Assembly (NCBI GenBank): GCA_946885335.1 | Contig: CAMPGG010000113.1 | Coordinates: forward strand, 1-10,009 | DNA length: 10,009 bases | Reading direction: 5' to 3' | Origin: an uncultured Chitinophagaceae bacterium | GTDB lineage: Bacteria; Bacteroidota; Bacteroidia; Chitinophagales; Chitinophagaceae | In this document: piece by piece, positions 1 through 6,623 of the stretch | How the letters are laid out: every line of letters begins with the position of its first letter | Numbering within the stretch: the first letter of the stretch is position 1 | Notes under the pieces: generated by a model | The model's database searches: none | Told to the model about the DNA's origin: nothing | What the model saw: the letters and a program-made list of their open reading frames with translations, nothing else | Translations under genes and position numbers: made by a program

Positions 1-601
1 AAAGCCTGATATCAGCTGTAAAATGGTCACCTAATAAACCGGTTCCAGCTTTAATAGTATTTTTCCAGGTATTGAATGATCCATAGGAATTATTAAAACT
101 TGCATACGGTAATTTATTTACCTCGTTGGTGCTTACGTTGATGCTTGCACCAAATGCACTGGCCCCGTTTGATGAAGTGCCAACACCTCTTTGGACCTGT
201 ATGCTATTGACGGAAGATGCAAAATCCGGAAGATCGACAAAAAAAGTTCCCTGGCTTTCTGCATCATTGTATGGAATGCCATTTAATGTAACATTTATCC
301 TGGTAGCATCACTACCGCGGATGCGAATGCCTGTGTAACCAACTCCATTTCCAGCATCAGAATTTACAATAACGCCTGGTGTCTGGTTCAGAATAAATGG
401 GAGATCCTGGCCTAAATTCACCTTTTCAATATCTTCTTTGGTAAGATTTGTTTTGGTAAACGGAGCCAGCATGCCGGCACGTATAGACCTGACTTCCACC
501 GGTGATAATAACAAAAAGCTGTCTTTTACGGGTATTTCCTCCTGTGCGGACAAATAAATGGCTGGTGCCAGGAGAAACATTGAAATCGCAATCCTCTTCA
601 T
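1..601 (-). CDS. TonB-dependent outer-membrane receptor, N-terminal part; probable thiamine uptake receptor
   Basis: Partial gene: 200 N-terminal residues are visible and the rest, including the beta-barrel, lies beyond base 1. The start ATG at 599-601 opens a signal peptide (residues 1-20, basic MKRIA, hydrophobic core, ending LSAQ). After a short linker with a possible TonB box (about 33-40, SPVEVRSI) comes the plug domain. It shows the family signatures TPGVIV (74-79), IRIRGSDATRINVTLNGIP (92-110) and IQVQRGVGTSSNGASAFGAS (134-153). There is no N-terminal carboxypeptidase-like CNA-B domain, so this is not a SusC-type glycan receptor. Such receptors bind a scarce nutrient outside the cell and import it through the outer membrane using TonB/ExbBD energy. 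The TPP riboswitch in its leader suggests thiamine or a thiamine precursor as substrate, as for other Bacteroidota TonB receptors under TPP control. The family call is firm; the substrate is inferred from regulation. Confidence 0.93.
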   Translation of the reverse strand, partial: MKRIAISMFLLAPAIYLSAQEEIPVKDSFLLLSPVEVRSIRAGMLAPFTKTNLTKEDIEKVNLGQDLPFILNQTPGVIVNSDAGNGVGYTGIRIRGSDATRINVTLNGIPYNDAESQGTFFVDLPDFASSVNSIQVQRGVGTSSNGASAFGASINVSTNEVNKLPYASFNNSYGSFNTWKNTIKAGTGLLGDHFTADIRL

Positions 602-671
602 TTTTAATAATTTAAAGATTTAAAATGAGAGGGAAATGCAGTTACAGGAATAGAAGGAATAGTAGTTGAAC

Positions 672-752
672 CTTCCCTGCGCAGGCATTACCCTGATCAG
701 GTTCTACGGGTTTAATCTCAGCCTCATTCAAAGAAAGAAGCACCCCGGGAAA
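672..752 (-). promoter_or_regulatory. TPP riboswitch (THI element)
   Basis: Read on the minus strand, this stretch carries the conserved TPP aptamer cores in order: CCCGGGGTGC (749-740), GGCTGAGA (723-716, the pyrimidine-binding side), ACCCGTAGAACCTGATC (711-695) and GGGTAATGCCTGCGCAGGGAA (693-673, the pyrophosphate-binding side). P1 can form between TTCCC (751-747) and GGGAA (677-673). The element lies 70 bases upstream of the TonB receptor ATG and downstream of a -7 box, so it is in the leader of that transcript. TPP aptamers normally lower expression when thiamine pyrophosphate is plentiful. I see no intrinsic terminator and no Shine-Dalgarno sequence to mask, so the expression platform is not obvious. 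Confidence 0.95.
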
Positions 753-784
753 CACTGAAAAATTTGAAAATAAATTTAACGATG

Positions 785-792
785 CAAAGTTA
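785..792 (-). promoter_or_regulatory. Probable -7 promoter box of the TonB receptor transcript
   Basis: The minus strand reads TAACTTTG, an exact match to the Bacteroidota -7 consensus TAnnTTTG, and lies upstream of the TPP riboswitch. Transcription would start near 778, giving a leader of roughly 175 bases that includes the whole aptamer. No good TTTG -33 box is visible at the expected distance, so the call rests on the -7 box and its position. Confidence 0.55.
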
Positions 793-888
793 AAGAAGAA
801 TTTTTGGAGAATTGTAACATTTTAAAAAGGACTTCGTCATACATGCATAACAAGCCAATTTTTTAAAAACACATTTAATTGTTTTATC

Positions 889-1608
889 ATGAAATATTTT
901 CTTCTATTTTCATTCCTTTTTGTCAGCTTTTTTGCAGGTGCGCAGGAGGTTATAAATGATGCCAATGCACAACCACGCAATGTAGGTGCATTTACCAGGG
1001 TTGATATTTCAAACGCATTTGATGTTTACCTGTCACAGGGAAATGAAAATGCGGTTGCAGTGAGTGCATCAGATCCTGAATTCCGGGATAAAATAACCAC
1101 CCGTGTAGAGAACGGCACGCTTCACATTGAATTTAACGGTGATAAAAATTTCTGGAGAGGATTGAAGAATAGTAAAATGAATTTAAAGGCTTACATTTCT
1201 TTTAAAACACTGGAACAATTATCTGTCAGTGGTGCCTGTAATGTTAAAATCATGAACGAATTAAGTGCCGATAAATTAAAAATTCGTTTATCTGGTGCCA
1301 GTGACCTGAAAGGCAAAATCACAGCAAAGTTTTTAGAAGTCAATTTGAATGGCGCATCAGATATCACATTGAATGGCGTTGTTGAAAATTTAAATGTATC
1401 AGCCAGTGGTGCCAGTGATTATAAAGGTTATGACCTGCAGACCAGTTATTGCATAGCAGATGCATCTGGTGCCAGCAGTGTACAGGTTACGGTTAATAAG
1501 GAATTGAACGCAAAAGCCAGTGGTGCAAGTGATATAGGATATAAAGGAACGGGGGCAGTTGTTGATGTGAGAACCAGTGGTGCAAGCAGTATTAAAAAAC
1601 GATCTTAA
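889..1608 (+). CDS. Secreted head-GIN-domain (DUF2807) protein
   Basis: Residues 1-19 form a signal peptide (MKYFLLFSFLFVSFFAGAQ), so the protein is exported to the periplasm or cell surface. The remainder matches the putative auto-transporter adhesin 'head GIN' family. An opening strand, VGAFTRVDISNAFDVYLSQG (32-51), leads into coils marked by SGA(S/C) or NGAS at residues 114, 135, 154, 173, 193, 211 and 230. The spacing of 18-21 residues fits one coil per turn of a right-handed parallel beta-helix, with a small-residue ladder along one face. There is no lipobox, membrane anchor or type IX sorting domain. The family is abundant in Bacteroidota and has no established biochemical role. The gene stands alone, divergent from the TonB receptor, with no clear promoter box and no terminator before the tRNA promoter. 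The family call is solid; the adhesin label is historical. Confidence 0.88.
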   Translation: MKYFLLFSFLFVSFFAGAQEVINDANAQPRNVGAFTRVDISNAFDVYLSQGNENAVAVSASDPEFRDKITTRVENGTLHIEFNGDKNFWRGLKNSKMNLKAYISFKTLEQLSVSGACNVKIMNELSADKLKIRLSGASDLKGKITAKFLEVNLNGASDITLNGVVENLNVSASGASDYKGYDLQTSYCIADASGASSVQVTVNKELNAKASGASDIGYKGTGAVVDVRTSGASSIKKRS

Positions 1609-1628
1609 GAAAACATTTTACAAATTAG

Positions 1629-1660
1629 TTTGGCCGGTAAGGTTAGTGACTTTATCTTTG
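1629..1660 (+). promoter_or_regulatory. Promoter of the initiator tRNA gene
   Basis: TTTG (1629-1632) and TATCTTTG (1653-1660) are separated by 20 bases, an exact match to the Bacteroidota sigma-A-type pattern TTTG / TAnnTTTG. The start point would fall near 1666-1668, only a few bases before the mature tRNA 5' end at 1671, leaving a very short 5' leader for RNase P. Confidence 0.85.
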
Positions 1661-1670
1661 CCATCCACAT

Positions 1671-1742
<72 letters not shown>

Positions 1743-1743
1743 C

Positions 1744-1770
1744 AAAGCCCCCGCAAAAGCGGGGTTTTTT
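1744..1770 (+). terminator. Intrinsic terminator of tRNA-fMet
   Basis: A hairpin with stem CCCCGC (1749-1754) and GCGGGG (1759-1764) around an AAAA loop is followed directly by a T6 tract, then ATTTTT. It begins within a few bases of the tRNA 3' end and should end the tRNA transcript. Some read-through could supply era. Confidence 0.92.
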
Positions 1771-1816
1771 ATTTTTGGTGTGATACAAAAGATTATTTTT
1801 TTAATTTCAGATTGAA

Positions 1817-1826
1817 AGTGATCACT
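1817..1826. other. Perfect 10-base palindrome in the era leader
   Basis: AGTGATCACT is a perfect inverted repeat with no spacer, 35 bases before the era start codon. It could be a protein-binding site or chance. It also contains GATCAC (1820-1825), the first part of the 16S rRNA 3'-end sequence recognised by Era. No function is shown. Confidence 0.3.
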
Positions 1827-1861
1827 GTAAAACACCGGTTAGTTGGATAAGAAGATTTAAA

Positions 1862-2725
1862 ATGAAAGTTGGTTTTGTAAATATTTTTGGTAGGCCCAAT
1901 GCGGGTAAAAGCACTTTATTAAATGCTTTAATGGGAGAAAAACTGGCTATCGTTTCTCCCAAAGTTCAAACCACCCGTCATCGCATAAAAGGAATTCTAT
2001 CGGAGAAAGATTACCAGGTTATTTTTTCGGATACTCCCGGGATCATTGAACCCAAATACAAGTTGCATGAAAAAATGATGCAGGCGGTGAAAGGTTCACT
2101 TGAAGATGCAGATGTTGCCTTGTTATTAATTGATATAAATGATGACTGGCAGCTTAATGATGAAATTTTTACAGCGCTTAAATTAAATGTTCCGGCCATT
2201 GTTCTTCTAAATAAAGTGGATAAGTCAAGGAAAAATGTAGATGAAGCCATCGAATTTTTCAAAGCCCGCCCTTATTGCAAAAATGTTATTTCTATTTCGG
2301 CATTACAGCGTTTAGGATTAAAAGAATTGATGGAATCTATCCTGCAATTTCTTCCAGAGGGTGAACCTTTTTTTGATGCAGATGATGTAACCGATCTGCC
2401 AACCCGTTTTTTTGTGGGCGAGCTGATTCGGGAAAAGATATATGAAAATACGGATGAAGAAATACCATACCATTCAACGGTGCTGGTTCATGAATTCAAA
2501 GAGAAAACAACGTTGATTAAAATCAGCGCTAACATTATAGTTAACCGCGAAACGCAAAAAGGAATTATCCTTGGTGAACGTGGTTCAAAAATCAAAAAAA
2601 TAGGAACCGAGGCCAGGAAGGAAATTGAAAAATTCTTAGGTCAGAAAGTATTCCTTGAATTATTCGTAAAGGTGCGGCCTAAATGGCGTGAGAATGAAAC
2701 ACACCTGAGGGAATATGGTTATTAA
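1862..2725 (+). CDS. era: GTPase Era (30S ribosomal subunit maturation)
   Basis: Era is an essential GTPase that binds the 3' end of 16S rRNA and guides late 30S assembly in the cytoplasm. The 287 residues match the usual length. The TrmE-Era-EngA-type G domain has G1 GRPNAGKS (10-17), the TT switch at 37-38, G3 DTPG (57-60), G4 NKVD (117-120) and G5 SAL (146-148). A linker (about 170-200) leads to a type II KH RNA-binding domain with the GxxG loop GERG (238-241) in GIILGERGSKIKKIG, ending VKVRPKWRE near the C-terminus. The start is chosen because the G1 motif follows at the usual distance. No Shine-Dalgarno is present (the leader reads GAAGATTTAAA). A promoter is not clear: TTTG at 1774 and TATTTTTT at 1794 are only weakly placed. 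der follows after 19 bases, so the two probably share a transcript. Confidence 0.97.
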   Translation: MKVGFVNIFGRPNAGKSTLLNALMGEKLAIVSPKVQTTRHRIKGILSEKDYQVIFSDTPGIIEPKYKLHEKMMQAVKGSLEDADVALLLIDINDDWQLNDEIFTALKLNVPAIVLLNKVDKSRKNVDEAIEFFKARPYCKNVISISALQRLGLKELMESILQFLPEGEPFFDADDVTDLPTRFFVGELIREKIYENTDEEIPYHSTVLVHEFKEKTTLIKISANIIVNRETQKGIILGERGSKIKKIGTEARKEIEKFLGQKVFLELFVKVRPKWRENETHLREYGY

Positions 2726-2744
2726 TACAAATTAAGCAGATAAA

Positions 2745-4055
2745 ATGAGTGGATTTACAGTAGCCATCACCGGCCGGCCCAATGTGGGAAAGAGTACTTT
2801 TTTCAATCGCATGCTTGAACAAAGAAAAGCGATTGTGGATGATATAAGTGGAGTGACCAGGGACCGTCAATATGGTGTAGCAGAGTGGAATGGTAAAACT
2901 TTTAATGTTATTGACACGGGCGGTTTTGTACCAGACAGCCAGGATGTTTTTGAAAAAGAAATTCGGAAACAAGTGGCCATTGCTATTGAGGAAGCCCATG
3001 CCATTATTTTTATGGTAGATGTTGCAACCGGCATTACCAACCTGGATGATGCCATGGCAGACATGTTGCGCCGTTCCAAAAAACCGGTTTACCTGGTGGT
3101 AAATAAAGTAGACAATCATGAAAGGCTTTTAGAAGCAAACGAATTTTACAGCCTGGGATTCGATAAAGTATTTTTTCTGTCATCCATTTCGGGTAGTGGT
3201 ACGGGTGAATTGCTGGATGATTTGACTTCATTGATCCCGGAAGAAAAAGAAGATGAAGATGCTCAAACAGTTCCACGGATTGCGATCATTGGTCAGCCCA
3301 ATACGGGAAAATCTTCTTTGTTGAATGCACTGATCGGGCAGGAGCGTACAATCGTCAGCGATATTGCCGGCACTACGAGAGACACTATTGATACCCGTTA
3401 TAATCTGTTCAATAAAGATTTTATCCTGATTGATACCGCGGGTATCAGGCGTAAAGCTAAGGTTCACGAGGACCTTGAATTTTATTCCGTCATTCGTGCA
3501 ATCAAAGCTTTGGATGAAGCCGATGTTTGTATGTTATTGATCGATGCCGAAAAAGGTGTAGCCGCACAGGATCTTAGTATTTTCAGCATGGCAACTAAAA
3601 AAGGAAAGGGTGTGGTTGTTTTGGTAAACAAATGGGATCTGATGGAGAAAGAAACCAATACAGCCCGGGATTATGAAAAGAAATTAAAAGAAAGACTGCA
3701 GCCTTTTTCCGATGTTCCGGTCGTTTTTATTTCAGCAACTGAAAAAACCAGGATTTTTAAAGCAATCGAAATGGCGCTGGAAGTGTATGATAACAGGGTT
3801 CGCAAAGTGCCTACATCAAAACTGAATACAACGATGTTGAAAGCTATTGAAACACATCATCCGCCAGTAGTAAGAGGACATGCCGTTAAAATTAAATTTG
3901 TTACACAATTACCAACCGCTGTTCCATCCTTTGCATTTTTCTGCAATTTCCCGGATGATATAAAGCAACCTTATAAAAATTATCTTGAAAATAAGCTCAG
4001 AGAAAATTTCAATTTCTCCGGAGTTCCTATTCGTTTGTTTTTCAGGAAAAAATAA
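2745..4055 (+). CDS. der: GTPase Der/EngA (50S ribosomal subunit assembly)
   Basis: Der is a cytoplasmic GTPase with two tandem G domains that acts in 50S subunit assembly. At 436 residues it has full family length. Domain 1 shows G1 GRPNVGKS (10-17), G3 DTGG (57-60), G4 NKVD (120-123) and G5 SSISG (146-150). After an acidic linker (EEKEDEDA, 166-173), domain 2 shows G1 GQPNTGKS (183-190), G3 DTAGIRRK (230-237), G4 NKWD (295-298) and G5 SAT (330-332). The C-terminal KH-like domain covers about 350-436 and ends GVPIRLFFRKK, a typical Der tail. The second P-loop has Gln where Arg is common, but GxxxxGKS is intact. It follows era by 19 bases without a terminator between them, and no terminator follows before the next promoter, so its transcript may continue through the small lipoprotein gene to the hairpin at 4331. 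Confidence 0.97.
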   Translation: MSGFTVAITGRPNVGKSTFFNRMLEQRKAIVDDISGVTRDRQYGVAEWNGKTFNVIDTGGFVPDSQDVFEKEIRKQVAIAIEEAHAIIFMVDVATGITNLDDAMADMLRRSKKPVYLVVNKVDNHERLLEANEFYSLGFDKVFFLSSISGSGTGELLDDLTSLIPEEKEDEDAQTVPRIAIIGQPNTGKSSLLNALIGQERTIVSDIAGTTRDTIDTRYNLFNKDFILIDTAGIRRKAKVHEDLEFYSVIRAIKALDEADVCMLLIDAEKGVAAQDLSIFSMATKKGKGVVVLVNKWDLMEKETNTARDYEKKLKERLQPFSDVPVVFISATEKTRIFKAIEMALEVYDNRVRKVPTSKLNTTMLKAIETHHPPVVRGHAVKIKFVTQLPTAVPSFAFFCNFPDDIKQPYKNYLENKLRENFNFSGVPIRLFFRKK

Positions 4056-4071
4056 AATTCATTTACCAGGA

Positions 4072-4102
4072 TTTGGAAAAATCGTTGAACCTTTTAACTT
4101 TG
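4072..4102 (+). promoter_or_regulatory. Promoter of the small lipoprotein gene
   Basis: TTTG (4072-4075) and TAACTTTG (4095-4102) are 19 bases apart, an exact Bacteroidota promoter match. Transcription would begin near 4108, giving an A-rich leader of about 30 bases with no Shine-Dalgarno. The promoter shows that the short ORF is its own gene and not an extension of der. Confidence 0.87.
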
Positions 4103-4137
4103 CGGACAATTTGTTAACAAAACCTAAACACAACACA

Positions 4138-4314
4138 ATGAAAAAATTTTTTGGAATGCTGGCTATCGCCGGTTTATTAGTAGCCTGCAATAATGAATCT
4201 GAAAGCACAGAAGTAACTGACAGCACCACTATCACTACTGATACTACTGTTGTTGCTCCAATGGATACAACTATAGTTGATACTACCGCTGTAGCTGATA
4301 CAACTCAACTTTAA
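4138..4314 (+). CDS. Small Thr/Asp-rich lipoprotein with multiple O-glycosylation sequons
   Basis: A 58-residue protein. Residues 1-16 are a lipoprotein signal peptide (MKKFFGMLAIAGLLVA) and Cys17 completes the lipobox LVAC, so the mature protein should be lipid-anchored. The mature 42 residues are low complexity: 17 are Ser or Thr and there is no Lys, Arg, aromatic residue or second Cys. All five Asp residues (28, 35, 43, 48, 54) begin a D-(S/T)-T triplet, which fits the Bacteroidota O-glycosylation motif D(S/T)(A/I/L/M/T/V). Acidic residues at +4 and +6 after Cys may favour surface export. I chose the ATG at 4138 over an in-frame upstream ATG at 3985 because the latter lies inside der and upstream of the promoter, while 4138 opens a proper signal peptide. 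It has its own promoter and terminator. Its function is unknown; a mucin-like surface peptide is an inference. Confidence 0.85.
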   Translation: MKKFFGMLAIAGLLVACNNESESTEVTDSTTITTDTTVVAPMDTTIVDTTAVADTTQL

Positions 4315-4330
4315 TATTTAATTGATTAGA

Positions 4331-4363
4331 AAAAATCCCCGTATTATGCGGGGATTTTTTTTT
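4331..4363. terminator. Bidirectional intrinsic terminator between the convergent genes
   Basis: Stem ATCCCCG (4335-4341) and CGGGGAT (4349-4355) closes a 7-base loop. It is followed by T9 on the plus strand and by T6 on the minus strand, with A-T pairs extending the stem. It can stop the lipoprotein transcript from the left and the glmS-DUF4954 transcript from the right. The minus-strand stop codon (4344-4346) lies in the loop, so one arm also codes for the end of that protein. Confidence 0.92.
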
Positions 4364-6578
4364 GTGTAGTATTTAGTTTGAACTTTTTCATCACTTCATT
4401 CACCTGCATTTTAAAGTTTTTCAAATCTTCTTTTTGAGAAGCTATAAATGCATTGTCATCCAACTTGCCTATCACCTGGTCCATTTCTTCCTGGTTATTA
4501 TAAATCATCTTCCTGAATTCGTTTTGATAGTCTTTAGCCCTGGATTCATAAATATTATTGACCATCCATTCTTTTGTTTGTACGGCTTGTTTTAATAAAG
4601 CACGGAAAACTTTACCATCAATTTGAGAAGCATCCAATTTTAAAATCTCTAACAAGGAAGCAAATGCATGTTGCATTTTTTGTGCAGGATACGCATCTGA
4701 TTGCTTTTTATAATACGCATGTACCTGTTGCCAGCTTTTAATTTTACCAGAAGAAATATCTTTCAACAAAGTATCGACCGCGTTTTCGGGAATCAATTGA
4801 CCTCCAATGTTAAGCCAGCTATTTCTTTTTGGTTTGGCAGGTATTTCTTCCATCAAATTTTTTAAAGAAGTTATTTTATGTTCCCGGATGTGTTCCAGTA
4901 ATTGAGAAACACCATAAAAAATAATCATCTCCTTAAATATATGATAGGATGGCAGTGTTTTTTGTAAAATGGTTGGTCTCCTGCTATTTTCAAATCCTTC
5001 AGCCTCTATCACTAATTCATTAACCATAAAATCTTTTGTTTCCAATAATTTCTCGCCTGTTGAAATAAAATCACTTTCTTTTATTTTCTTCCCGGTCTTA
5101 TGTGCATAGGCTTTCCCGGTAAATGCTTTCATCAATTGCATTCCGTTAAATATTTCATTCACACTGTCCGGGGCTAAAAAGTCAAATTCTATGAATTGTG
5201 TTTTGTCAATTCGCCGGTCTCTTTCCGCATATTTTGTTGCATTGCGTGCCAATGCATACATATTATACATTTGCCAGTATGCGGGAATCAAAACCAGGCA
5301 ATTATTGCTGACATCATTATTTACTAATGAAAAAGGAATTGGAATGTTTAATTCGGCTGGATAATCACCTTTGGCTATCAGCGTAAAAGTGGCAAACTTT
5401 GAATTGTGTTTTAAGCTAACACAGAGTCCCGGCCAAAATCCCCTGGCTGCTACAATTTCACCATCGGCTCCCCGGCTGTTATGGTTTGAACCAATCGTTG
5501 CACCTGCGGCCATATTACTTTGTCCCATAACAAGAGCAGCACAAAGAAAACTGTTATTATGATGTTGTTCATGCGATGGGAAGATCAATGAATTCAAAAC
5601 TTCGCAACAGGAGATAGTAGAATTATTACCAAGATATGAGTTGATCAACCTGGCTCCATATTTTAATTGAGAATGCGAAGCCAGGACGAATCTTACCGCT
5701 TTAACACCATAAAATATCCTGCAGCCAAAGCCAATGATACCATTAACCAATTCACAACCTTCCCCGATTTGCGAGGTAGCTTCAGGAGAAGAGTTGATCG
5801 TAAGATTTTTAAGTTTATTAGCACCTTTAATATAAGCGTCACTTCCTATCCAAACATCTTTAATAATAGCACAATTCTTTATAATTGTCCTGTCACCAAT
5901 CTTACCATAATAGCCACGCTGTTTATCAAATTGTTTTGCCGTAAAATTTTTAAACTTTTCCATCAGGTCATTATTATCCCTGTATTTGGACCAGAGGTGA
6001 GCATCACCCGGCAACATACCATTGAATGGAATAATTTTTCTGCCTGCATTCTCATTACATACTTCTATCCAAATCCGGCTGGCTTCATTTTCACCATCTT
6101 TAATAATTCCATTTCCGAATTTTGAATAGTTGGAAGTAGCCAGTTCATTCACGTTGGCTATGATAACTTCATTACCAATAATATAATGGGAGAGATAATT
6201 GACATTGTTCACAACTACATTATCTCCAAAATCGCAACTGATGATCGTGCTGTTATATAATCCTACCGGTAACCGGATAGCATGATATTCTAAAAAAAAT
6301 GCTTCCAGCTTCCCGATGCGAACCAATCCAAAAAACTTACAGTGTTTTACGAGTTCAGGATCAAAAGCATCCGACACCAATAACTTATTCCAATCATCAG
6401 AAGTATTATTATTACGAACCAATACTTCAATTTCATAAGCACTTAAATGCCTGTACTGGATACCGTTCCGGTTTTGAATATGCCTCAGGTGATATTCATC
6501 TTTGCCTTTTGGCAAAAATTCATTGGGAATAAAATTATACCCAATCAGTTTTACCGGGTGCTTTTTTATATCGTTCAT
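4344..6578 (-). CDS. DUF4954-like left-handed beta-helix protein, function unknown
   Basis: A 744-residue cytoplasmic protein with no signal peptide or membrane segment. I recognise it as resembling the DUF4954 family of Bacteroidota; no biochemical function is established. After about 100 N-terminal residues come hexapeptide-type repeats: about 104-142 (VGLYNSTIISCDFGDNVVV...) and about 225-400, including IGDRTI, VWIGSDAYIKGA and IGEGCELVNGIIGFGCRIFYG. These resemble the left-handed beta-helix of sugar-nucleotide acyltransferases and the GlmU C-terminal half. A His-rich turn, HEQHHNNS (336-343), and the segment IGSNHNSRGADGE (362-374) could form a site. Residues from about 480 to 740 look mainly helical, with a charged, possibly coiled end. 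It starts 45 bases after glmS with no terminator between, suggesting an operon and a link to amino-sugar metabolism. No nucleotidyltransferase motif is seen at the N-terminus. The gene and fold calls are strong; the role is open. Confidence 0.82.
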   Translation of the reverse strand: MNDIKKHPVKLIGYNFIPNEFLPKGKDEYHLRHIQNRNGIQYRHLSAYEIEVLVRNNNTSDDWNKLLVSDAFDPELVKHCKFFGLVRIGKLEAFFLEYHAIRLPVGLYNSTIISCDFGDNVVVNNVNYLSHYIIGNEVIIANVNELATSNYSKFGNGIIKDGENEASRIWIEVCNENAGRKIIPFNGMLPGDAHLWSKYRDNNDLMEKFKNFTAKQFDKQRGYYGKIGDRTIIKNCAIIKDVWIGSDAYIKGANKLKNLTINSSPEATSQIGEGCELVNGIIGFGCRIFYGVKAVRFVLASHSQLKYGARLINSYLGNNSTISCCEVLNSLIFPSHEQHHNNSFLCAALVMGQSNMAAGATIGSNHNSRGADGEIVAARGFWPGLCVSLKHNSKFATFTLIAKGDYPAELNIPIPFSLVNNDVSNNCLVLIPAYWQMYNMYALARNATKYAERDRRIDKTQFIEFDFLAPDSVNEIFNGMQLMKAFTGKAYAHKTGKKIKESDFISTGEKLLETKDFMVNELVIEAEGFENSRRPTILQKTLPSYHIFKEMIIFYGVSQLLEHIREHKITSLKNLMEEIPAKPKRNSWLNIGGQLIPENAVDTLLKDISSGKIKSWQQVHAYYKKQSDAYPAQKMQHAFASLLEILKLDASQIDGKVFRALLKQAVQTKEWMVNNIYESRAKDYQNEFRKMIYNNQEEMDQVIGKLDDNAFIASQKEDLKNFKMQVNEVMKKFKLNTTQKKIPA

Positions 6579-6623
6579 AGCAACATGAAAGTTGGTTTTG
6601 AAAATCTAATAACAAATGAATTA

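Noticed and set aside
1774..1809. Candidate era promoter (TTTG at 1774 with TATTTTTT at 1794 or TAATTTCA at 1802)
   Set aside because: Spacings of 16 and 24 bases are off and neither -7 box is exact; the tract overlaps the T-rich tail of the tRNA terminator.
2679..3119. 146-residue minus-strand ORF opposite the era-der junction
   Set aside because: Its translation looks like a shadow of der, and both genes on the other strand have complete family motifs.
3985..4137. Upstream in-frame extension of the small lipoprotein (109-residue version)
   Set aside because: The extension lies within the end of der in another frame and upstream of a consensus promoter; the ATG at 4138 opens a proper lipoprotein signal peptide.
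5667..6125. 152-residue plus-strand ORF opposite the DUF4954-like gene
   Set aside because: It is antisense to a strongly supported coding frame, with no recognisable domain, promoter box or start context.
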